From Acidimicrobiales bacterium (lineage in GTDB: Bacteria; Actinomycetota; Acidimicrobiia; Acidimicrobiales; JAHWLA01): a DNA stretch of 64,000 bases. The stretch lies in NCBI GenBank assembly GCA_035536915.1, contig DATLNE010000044.1, positions 248,001 through 312,000 of the forward strand, read 5' to 3'. Of this stretch, positions 58,156-64,000 are shown in pieces. Below the pieces are notes generated by a model that was not told the DNA's origin, ran no database searches, and saw only the letters and a program-made list of their open reading frames with translations. The first letter of the stretch is position 1. Each line of letters opens with the position of its first letter. Position numbers and translations under genes: made by a program.

Positions 58156-58674
58156 TCAGTCCTCGTGCTCGGTGATCGTCACCGATTCGATGACGACTCG
58201 CTCCGTGGGTTGGCCGGAGCGGGTACCGAGGGCGTCGATGGTTGTCACCACGTCGATGCCCGAGACGACCTTGCCGAACAGTGCGTACTGCGGGGGCAGG
58301 CGCATGCCGTCGGGGCCGCTGATGACGAAGAACTGGCTGCCGTTGGTGTTGGGGCCGGCGTTGGCCATGGCCAACGAGCCCAGTTCGTAGCGGCCGGGGG
58401 CGGGCAGTTCGTCTTCGAACTTGTAGCCGGGGCCGCCTGTGCCGGTGCCGGTGGGGTCGCCACCCTGGAGCACGAAGCCCGGGATGATGCGGTGGAAGAT
58501 CACGCCGTCGTAAAAGCCTTGGCGGGCCAGGAAGACGAAGCTGTTCACCGTCTTGGGTGCAGAGGCCGGGTCGAGGGCCAGCTTCATGGTGCCGTGCGAG
58601 GTGACCATCTCGGCCGTGTAGCGGCGCGAGGGGTCGATCTCCATGGCGGGCGGGGCATCCCAACGTTGGGCCAT
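58156..58674 (-). CDS. Cyclophilin-type peptidyl-prolyl isomerase
   Basis: 172 residues, cytoplasmic. Active-site motifs are canonical: VIFHRIIPGFVLQGGDPTG (catalytic Arg in F-H-R), AMANAGPNTNGSQFFV (Q-F-F) and YALFGKVVSGIDVV. It catalyses cis-trans isomerisation of prolyl bonds. Its ATG (58674) follows directly on the TAG of the upstream cyclophilin gene with no gap, so translation is coupled. Confidence 0.94.
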   Translation of the reverse strand: MAQRWDAPPAMEIDPSRRYTAEMVTSHGTMKLALDPASAPKTVNSFVFLARQGFYDGVIFHRIIPGFVLQGGDPTGTGTGGPGYKFEDELPAPGRYELGSLAMANAGPNTNGSQFFVISGPDGMRLPPQYALFGKVVSGIDVVTTIDALGTRSGQPTERVVIESVTITEHED

Positions 58675-59520
58675 CTACTTCTCCACGATCTCGATCTTCT
58701 CGATGATGACGAGCTTGCTGGGGCCGCCTTCGCCCGGGCCGCCCTGTGCTGTGGGGTCGTCGCGGTGCAGGGCCATGATCGCCTTCACCACGTCGAGCCC
58801 GCTGGTGACCTTGCCGAAGGTGACGTAGGTGCCTTGGCTGTCGAGGGCGGAGGTCTTCGGCCCGGAGGCGAAGAAGAACTGCGCGCTCGCGGAGTTCGGG
58901 CCCTGCGAACGGGCCATCACCAGGTCGCCCTCGGCGTACTTGAACCCTGTGCCCTCGTCCTCGATGGTGTAGCCGGGGCCGGGATCGTCGTTGAACTGGG
59001 TGTGCGGCGAGCCGCCCTGGATGATGTCGATGCCCGTGTTGGTGCGGAACAGCGCCGTGCCGTCGTAGTAGTGGTAGCGCGAGAGCACGGCGAAGTTGTT
59101 GGCCGTCTTCGGCGTCTTCTGGGTGTCGAGGGTGATCTCGATGACGCCTTCGCTCGTCGTCATCACGGCGACGTTGGCCTTGGCCGGGTCGATGCACATG
59201 GGCGCCGGCTTCTCGAACTTGTAGGTCGGCTTGGCGCTGCCGTCGGCAGGCGGGCACGGCGTGTCGCCCGTGACCTTGCTGTCGTTGGCCACCGGCTCCG
59301 CCTTGGGGATGGCGCCCGCCACCGTGGTGGTGGTCGAGTTGGTGGCCACGTTGTCGCCCCCGTCGCGGCTGAAGAACAGTGCTGCCCCCAGCACCAGCCC
59401 CACCACGACGAGCACGATCATGGCCTGGCGGCGCAGCTTGGCCTTCCGGCGCTGCGCCTGCAGGTACTCCTGTCGGGCGTGTCGGCCCTGCCTCTTGCGT
59501 TCCCGCTTCTGCGTCGGCAT
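58675..59520 (-). CDS. Membrane-anchored cyclophilin-like protein with altered active site
   Basis: 281 residues from ATG 59520. A basic N-terminus of ~33 residues ([20 protein letters not shown]) is followed by one membrane helix ([17 protein letters not shown]), so the domain faces outward. A Thr-rich linker (NSTTTTVAG) and a Cys pair follow. In the cyclophilin domain, the F-H-R-x-x-x-x-F-x-x-Q-G-G segment reads [14 protein letters not shown], with the catalytic Arg position replaced by Thr; SAQFFFASG is retained. This subclass is known in actinobacteria-like genomes and may act as a chaperone or a weaker isomerase (inference). First gene of a cyclophilin-ABC transcript. Confidence 0.87.
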   Translation of the reverse strand: MPTQKRERKRQGRHARQEYLQAQRRKAKLRRQAMIVLVVVGLVLGAALFFSRDGGDNVATNSTTTTVAGAIPKAEPVANDSKVTGDTPCPPADGSAKPTYKFEKPAPMCIDPAKANVAVMTTSEGVIEITLDTQKTPKTANNFAVLSRYHYYDGTALFRTNTGIDIIQGGSPHTQFNDDPGPGYTIEDEGTGFKYAEGDLVMARSQGPNSASAQFFFASGPKTSALDSQGTYVTFGKVTSGLDVVKAIMALHRDDPTAQGGPGEGGPSKLVIIEKIEIVEK

Positions 59521-59528
59521 GGGCCGCG

Positions 59529-59534
59529 AACCTA
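59529..59534 (-). promoter_or_regulatory. Leaderless-type -10 (TAGGTT) of the anchored cyclophilin gene
   Basis: TAGGTT on the minus strand, 8 nt before ATG 59520. Confidence 0.5.
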
Positions 59535-59551
59535 GCCGAGCCCGCTTTCTG

Positions 59552-59605
59552 CCGTTCTGGTCCGGGAATCCCGCGCCACAGCGCGGGATTGCCGGACCAG
59601 AACGG
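59552..59605. repeat. Long near-perfect hairpin between divergent cyclophilin and lysC genes
   Basis: 25-nt arms (59552-59576 and 59581-59605) with one G:G mismatch and a CACA loop. As it lies between divergent starts it is not a usual terminator. It could be a palindromic repeat element or part of the lysC control region. Confidence 0.7.
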
Positions 59606-59624
59606 GGGTGGAGGGGGTGGCCGC

Positions 59625-59630
59625 TACGCT
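59625..59630 (+). promoter_or_regulatory. Leaderless-type -10 (TACGCT) of lysC
   Basis: TACGCT lies 8 nt before GTG 59639. Confidence 0.5.
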
Positions 59631-59638
59631 CGGCGGGC

Positions 59639-60850
59639 GTGGCACTCCTCGTCCAGAAGTTCGGCGGCACCTCCGTGGCCGACGCCGAACGCATCCGCGC
59701 CGTGGCCGACCACGTGGCCCGCACGCGGCGCCAAGGCAACGACGTCGTCGTGGTCGTCAGCGCCATGGGCAAGGAGACCGACGACCTCATCCGCCTGGCC
59801 AACGAGGTGTCGCGCACCCGCCCCGGCCGCGAGATGGACATGCTGCTCACCGCGGGCGAGCGCAAGGCCATGGCCCTGCTCTGCATGGCCCTGCACGACC
59901 TCGGCGTGCCCGCCGACAGCTTCACCGGCAGCCAGGCGGGGATCATCACCGACACCTTCCACGAGCGGGCCAAGATCCTCGAGGTCAAGGCCGACCGCTT
60001 GAAGGGCTGCCTGGGCGCAGGCAAGGTGCCCGTGGTGGCCGGCTTCCAAGGCGTGTCGACCGACAAGGACGTCACGACGCTGGGCCGCGGCGGTTCCGAC
60101 ACCACCGCTGTCGCCCTCGCCGCTGCGCTCGGCGCCGATGCCATGGAGAAGTACAGCGACGTGCCCGGCGTGTTCAGCGCCGACCCCCGCATCGTGCAGA
60201 ACGCCCGGCGCCTCCAGCACGTCAGCTACGAAGAGATGCTGGAGATCGCCGCCTCGGGCAGCGGCGTGCTCGCCTTCCGGGCCGTCGAGTTCGCCCGCAA
60301 CCACGGCGTGCCCATGCACGTCCGTTCCAGCTTCACCTGGGAGCCCGGCACCTGGGTCACTGAGGAGGATCCCGCGATGGAGCAACCCATCATCTCTGCC
60401 GTCACGCACGACACGTCGGAGGCGAAGGTGACGGTGGCGGGCGTGCCCGACAAGCCCGGCATCGCCGCCCAACTCTTCCGGCTCCTGGCCGACCAGAACG
60501 TGAACGTCGACATGATCGTGCAGAACGTCTCGTTGCACGGCACCACCGACATCTCCTTCACCGTGCCCAAGAGCGACCTCGACGTGGCCTTGGAGGTGTG
60601 CCGCAGCCACGCCTCCGACGTGGGCGCCCAAGACGTGCTGGCCGACCGCGACATCGCCAAGGTCTCGATCGTGGGGGCGGGCATGAAAACCAACCCCGGC
60701 GTCAGCGCTCGCATGTTCGAGACCCTCGCCGACGTCGGCGTGAACATCGAGATGATCTCCACCTCGCCCATCCGCCTCACCTGCGTGGTCCGCGCCGACC
60801 AGGTGGAGCCTGCGGTGCAGGCGATCCACGAGGCCTTCGAGCTGTCGTGA
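59639..60850 (+). CDS. lysC: Aspartate kinase
   Basis: 403 residues. The kinase domain (1-~240) has [55 protein letters not shown] and [15 protein letters not shown]. Two ACT domains follow ([40 protein letters not shown]) that bind lysine/threonine for feedback inhibition. First step of Lys/Thr/Met and diaminopimelate synthesis. GTG 59639 is preceded by a leaderless -10. GAGGAGG at 60362-60368 lies 8 nt before Met247 (ATG 60377), so the gene probably also makes a separate beta subunit (157 residues, ACT domains only), as in Bacillus and Corynebacterium. The stop overlaps the next gene's GTG. Confidence 0.96.
   Translation: MALLVQKFGGTSVADAERIRAVADHVARTRRQGNDVVVVVSAMGKETDDLIRLANEVSRTRPGREMDMLLTAGERKAMALLCMALHDLGVPADSFTGSQAGIITDTFHERAKILEVKADRLKGCLGAGKVPVVAGFQGVSTDKDVTTLGRGGSDTTAVALAAALGADAMEKYSDVPGVFSADPRIVQNARRLQHVSYEEMLEIAASGSGVLAFRAVEFARNHGVPMHVRSSFTWEPGTWVTEEDPAMEQPIISAVTHDTSEAKVTVAGVPDKPGIAAQLFRLLADQNVNVDMIVQNVSLHGTTDISFTVPKSDLDVALEVCRSHASDVGAQDVLADRDIAKVSIVGAGMKTNPGVSARMFETLADVGVNIEMISTSPIRLTCVVRADQVEPAVQAIHEAFELS
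60362..60379 (+). promoter_or_regulatory. Internal ribosome binding site and start for the aspartokinase beta subunit
   Basis: GAGGAGG (60362-60368) followed after 8 nt by in-frame ATG 60377 (Met247, MEQPIISAV). It is a near-ideal site in a region where most genes lack one, placed exactly between the kinase and ACT domains. Confidence 0.7.
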
Positions 60851-62559
60851 GGCGACGGCGGCTGTGGCTGCTGCTCGCCGTCCTCGTCGTCCTGGGGTGG
60901 GCGGCCGCCGCCGGGGCGTCGCTCCTGCGTGCCCGCTCCGACCTGGAGGCGGGCCTCGCCTCCGTGCAGCGGGCGCAGAAGCTGACCGCCCCCGCCGACC
61001 TGGTGGCGGGCCGAGCGCTCCCTGACCTGCACGACGCCACCACCGCCTTCGACCGCGGCCACGACCGCCTGTCGAGCCCCTTGGTGGCGCCGCTGAAGCT
61101 GCTGCCCGTGGCCGGCCGCCAACTGCGCTCGGCCACCGCCCTGGCGGGAGCGTCGGCGCGCATCACCGAGGTGGGCCGCGACGCAGTGGGCGAAGCCCAA
61201 GGCGTCCTCCAGCGTCCGCCCGGGGCGGGCCCCGAACGCATTGCCGTGCTGCGCGAGCTGGGCCAGATCGCGTCGCGGGCCGACGCCCGGCTGACCGACA
61301 TCGACCTGGGACCGTCGAAGGCCCTCGTCGGCACGTTGGCGGAAAAGCGGGTCGAGCTCGACGAGCGGTTGGCCGAGTTGCGGCGCACGCTGCGCGACGG
61401 CGGCACCGCAGCCACGGGCTTGGCCGACCTGTTCCAAGGCCCCCGCCGCTACCTCGTGCTGGCCGCCAACAACTCGGAGATGCGAGCGGGCTCGGGCATG
61501 TTCCTGAGCGTGGGCGAGATGACCTTCGCCGACGGACGCTTCTCGCTCGGCGAGTTCCAGCCGGCAGGCGGCCTGTACCGGAACAACCCGCCGCCGATCA
61601 CCGACGCCGACTTCGCCGCCCGCTGGGGCTGGCTCAACCCCAACAAGGAGTGGCGCAACCTGGCCGCTTCCCCGCGCTTCGACGTGACCGCCGAACTGGC
61701 CACACGCATGTGGGGCCGCCCGGTCGACGGGGTGCTCGCCCTCGACCCCATCACCGTGCAGGCCATCGTCGAGGCCACGGGGCCGGTCGACGTGGCGGGC
61801 CGCCGGCTGGAAGCCGAGGCCGTCGACGACTTTCTCCTCTACGAGCAGTACGCGGGCATCACCTCCATCGACGCCAACGCCCAAGCGGGCCGCCGCGAGT
61901 TGCTCGGCCTGTTGGCCAAGTCGGCGCTGGGCAACGTCGACCGCGGCGGCTGGGACATGGCCAAGTTGGCGTCCACGCTGGCCCGCGCCGCGCGGGGCCG
62001 TCACGTCATGGCCTGGGCGGCGCGGCCCGAGGAACAACGGGTGTGGGAGAGCGCAGGCATCGACGGCCGCATGGAGTCCGCGTCGCTGATGGTGTCGCTC
62101 CTCAACCGCAGCGCCAACAAGCTCGACCGGTTTATGGAGGTCGACGCCAACCTGTCGCTGCGGCCCGACGGGGGCGCCACTGCAGCGGAGCTGCGCGTCA
62201 CCGTCGCCAACACCACGCCGGTCGGCGCACCCGTCTACGTGGCAGGCCCCTACCCGGGCAGCCCGGTCGGCGCGGGCGACTACTTCGGCATCCTCAGTGT
62301 GAACCTGCCCGGCTTCGCAGGCGACATCGACAGCGACGGCGGCGATCCCGCGGCAGCGGGGCCCGACGGCCCGACGCGAGTGCACGCGGTGCCCATGACC
62401 GTGAAGCGGGGCGAGACCAAGACAGTCACCTTCCGCTTCCGCATGGGCGCTCCATCGGGCTCCCTCGTGGTCGAGCCCTCGGGGCGCGTGCCTGCGGTGT
62501 CGTGGACGGCGCCGGGCGGGTCGTGGCAGTCGGGCGAGTCGCGTCGCGTCAACTGGTGA
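60847..62559 (+). CDS. DUF4012 membrane-anchored protein
   Basis: 570 residues from GTG 60847. One N-terminal membrane helix ([20 protein letters not shown]) with basic residues before it; the rest should be outside the membrane. Helical N-terminal half, then the DUF4012 core: [60 protein letters not shown] and [23 protein letters not shown]4012 proteins accompany polysaccharide gene clusters; molecular function unknown. GTGA overlap with lysC and TGATG overlap with the glycosyltransferase put it in one transcript with both. Confidence 0.85.
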   Translation: MRRRRLWLLLAVLVVLGWAAAAGASLLRARSDLEAGLASVQRAQKLTAPADLVAGRALPDLHDATTAFDRGHDRLSSPLVAPLKLLPVAGRQLRSATALAGASARITEVGRDAVGEAQGVLQRPPGAGPERIAVLRELGQIASRADARLTDIDLGPSKALVGTLAEKRVELDERLAELRRTLRDGGTAATGLADLFQGPRRYLVLAANNSEMRAGSGMFLSVGEMTFADGRFSLGEFQPAGGLYRNNPPPITDADFAARWGWLNPNKEWRNLAASPRFDVTAELATRMWGRPVDGVLALDPITVQAIVEATGPVDVAGRRLEAEAVDDFLLYEQYAGITSIDANAQAGRRELLGLLAKSALGNVDRGGWDMAKLASTLARAARGRHVMAWAARPEEQRVWESAGIDGRMESASLMVSLLNRSANKLDRFMEVDANLSLRPDGGATAAELRVTVANTTPVGAPVYVAGPYPGSPVGAGDYFGILSVNLPGFAGDIDSDGGDPAAAGPDGPTRVHAVPMTVKRGETKTVTFRFRMGAPSGSLVVEPSGRVPAVSWTAPGGSWQSGESRRVNW

Positions 62560-63632
62560 TGCCCCGCGTCCTGCACGTCGCCCAGTCGGCTGACTACGGC
62601 TTGGCCCGTTTCCTGTTCGACCTCGTGGGTGACCAGGTGGAGCGGGGGTGGACGGTGGGCTTTGCCGGGCCTGCCGACGCGCCGCTGCCCGAGGGCGCCG
62701 ACCGCATCGCCTGGGCGGCATCGCGCGAGCCGCACCGCGACGTGCCCGCCGAGTCGCGGCGGCTGGCAGGCATCGTCGAGGCCTTCCAGCCCGATGTCGT
62801 CCACCTGCACTCGTCGAAGGCCGGGCTGGTGGGCCGCCTCGTCCTGCGAGGCAGGCGCCCGACGATCTTCCAGCCCCACGCGTGGTCGTTCCTCGCCGTG
62901 GGCGGTGCCACCCGGGCTGCCGCCGTCATGTGGGAACGGGCGGCCATCCGCTGGACCGAGGTGGTCGTGTGCTGCAGCCAGGCGGAGTACCGCCAAGGCG
63001 AGGAGCACGGCATCAGGGGCCGCTACCGGGTGGTTCCCAACGCCGTCGACCTCCAGCGCTTCGCCGTGGTCGACCGCCGCGAGGCGCGGGAACGGCTCGG
63101 GCTTGGCGAGGGGCCGCTGGTTGCGTGCATCGGCAGGCTGTCGCACCAGAAGGGGCAGGACGTGCTGCTCGACGCCTGGCCCGCGGTGCGGGCTGCCGTG
63201 TCGACGGCCCGCTTGGTGCTGGTGGGCGACGGGCCCGACCGGGAAGCCTTGGCGGCGCGAGCGGGCGAGGGCGTCGAGCTCGTGGGCCGCCAACCGTCGG
63301 TGGAGCACTGGCTGGCCGCCGCCGACGTGGTGGCCCAGCCCTCTCGCTACGAGGGGTTGGCCATCACCGTGCTCGAAGCCATGGCCGCGGGCCGCAGCAT
63401 CGTCGCCACCGACGTGGAGGGCATGGCCGAGGCCATCGGCGGGGGCGGGGCCATCGTGCGGCCCGGCGACGTGGGGGCGTTGGGCGAGGCGTTGGTGCAC
63501 CGCCTCCGCGACCCGGACCTGGCGGCAGCGGAGGGGCGAGCGGGCCGGGAGAGAGCGGCCCACTCGCACGACCTCCGTACGTGGGGCGATCGCATGGCCG
63601 AGCTGACGCTCGGCTTGGTGCGAACGCCCTAG
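62559..63632 (+). CDS. Glycosyltransferase family 4 protein
   Basis: 357 residues, GT-B fold. N-terminal domain: [20 protein letters not shown] and PDVVHLHSSKAGLVGRLVLR. C-terminal domain: VVPNAVDLQRFAVVDRREAR, ACIGRLSHQKGQDVLLDAWP, LVLVGDGPDREAL and the E-x7-E region QPSRYEGLAITVLEAMAAGR. It transfers a sugar from a nucleotide sugar, probably in exopolysaccharide or surface-glycan synthesis. Overlap of 1 nt with the DUF4012 gene supports a joint role in polysaccharide assembly. Confidence 0.92.
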   Translation: MPRVLHVAQSADYGLARFLFDLVGDQVERGWTVGFAGPADAPLPEGADRIAWAASREPHRDVPAESRRLAGIVEAFQPDVVHLHSSKAGLVGRLVLRGRRPTIFQPHAWSFLAVGGATRAAAVMWERAAIRWTEVVVCCSQAEYRQGEEHGIRGRYRVVPNAVDLQRFAVVDRREARERLGLGEGPLVACIGRLSHQKGQDVLLDAWPAVRAAVSTARLVLVGDGPDREALAARAGEGVELVGRQPSVEHWLAAADVVAQPSRYEGLAITVLEAMAAGRSIVATDVEGMAEAIGGGGAIVRPGDVGALGEALVHRLRDPDLAAAEGRAGRERAAHSHDLRTWGDRMAELTLGLVRTP

Positions 63633-63636
63633 CGAA

Positions 63637-64000
63637 CTACCGGGCGGGGGCGACCATGCCGGAGATGGTGGCTCCGAAGTTGGCGGCCGATCCGAGGAAG
63701 CGGGCGTCACCGAAGGAGAACACGCCGCCGTCGGAGGCCACGAACCAGTAGCCGAGCCCCGACGGCGTCGGGACCATGCCGGTGATCGGCCTGTTCAGCT
63801 TGATCGAGCCGGTGGAGCCGAGGAACGCCGCGTTGCCGAAGGTGAAGATGCCGCCGTCGGAGGCAACCAGCCAGTAGCCGTTGCCGCTGGCCGTGGGCGC
63901 CATGCCGACGATGGGCTGGTTCAGGCGGATGCCGCCGGTGGAGCCGAAGAAGCGGGCGTCGCCGAAGGCGAAGATGCCGCCGTCGGAAGCGACCAGCCAG
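63637..64000 (-). CDS. [10 protein letters not shown]-repeat protein, C-terminal part (5' end outside window)
   Basis: The frame is open to the right edge, so only about 120 C-terminal residues are visible. They consist of ~47-residue repeats with the core G-Y-W-(L/F)-V-A-S-D-G-G-(I/V)-F-(T/S)-F-G-(D/N)-A, then F-L/F-G-S, a variable strand and G-M-x-P-T. Two and a half repeats are seen. Such repeats, common in secreted actinobacterial proteins, probably fold as a beta-propeller-like surface domain. Convergent with the glycosyltransferase gene (4 bp between stops). Confidence 0.85.
   Translation of the reverse strand, partial: WLVASDGGIFAFGDARFFGSTGGIRLNQPIVGMAPTASGNGYWLVASDGGIFTFGNAAFLGSTGSIKLNRPITGMVPTPSGLGYWFVASDGGVFSFGDARFLGSAANFGATISGMVAPAR

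Overview
The window is chromosomal DNA from a high-GC actinobacterium, most likely an uncultured or little-studied member of the class Acidimicrobiia or a relative (inference). The clues are very high third-position GC, an SRP RNA-dnaX-ybaB-recR block, an acyl-CoA carboxylase with the actinobacterial epsilon subunit, a stand-alone adenosine deaminase tadA between tRNA genes, secreted proteins with GKSW and [10 protein letters not shown] repeats, and many genes that start 6-8 nt after a TANNNT hexamer with no ribosome binding site (leaderless transcripts).

Layout. 1-4360 is a lower-GC accessory stretch: two PucR-type regulators (the first cut by the window edge), a small secreted protein, a lipoprotein, an XRE repressor and the C-terminal stump of a tyrosine recombinase at its right border. 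4365-9458 holds a DUF4041/GIY-YIG nuclease-like protein, a PGM1-like ATP-grasp ligase, a VOC protein, a secreted trypsin-like protease and a thioesterase. 9547-12192 is a compact two-gene restriction-modification system. 12210-27792 is a mixed housekeeping and signalling stretch: pirin, subtilase, a membrane GGDEF-EAL protein, a HATPase/output-domain regulator, ABC-F, stress membrane proteins, hydrolases, a crotonase and an ABC exporter. 27848-34077 carries two tRNA-Ser genes, tadA, a caspase-like protein, a CAP-domain protein, SRP RNA and dnaX-ybaB-recR. 34165-35605 is a schlafen/AlbA_2 regulator with its own palindromic operator. 35689-38745 and 51585-54393 together encode thiolase, crotonyl-CoA carboxylase/reductase, ethylmalonyl/methylmalonyl-CoA epimerase, ethylmalonyl-CoA mutase and 3-hydroxyacyl-CoA dehydrogenase. 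With the acyl-CoA carboxylase at 47895-49617 these supply core steps of the ethylmalonyl-CoA pathway and of propionyl-CoA assimilation. 38803-47877 has a UvrD-type helicase with an HRDC domain, a Fic protein with its own palindromic operator, a 5'-3' exonuclease, a frameshifted aat and a heterodimeric ABC exporter. 54460-63632 has a peptidase S51, an ABC-2 type exporter, two cyclophilins, aspartokinase with an internal beta-subunit start, a DUF4012 protein and a glycosyltransferase. A repeat protein runs off the right edge.

The most unusual observations are these. Two unrelated proteins that each end in a winged helix (AlbA_2 and Fic) both have a long palindrome laid over their promoter and start codon. 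A 7-bp triplicate repeat lies at the shared ends of the pirin and DUF4383 genes, and loss of one unit would end both reading frames promptly. A one-base G-run insertion splits aat. A dispersed inverted-repeat element appears twice beside signalling genes. An integrase stump marks the border of the left island.
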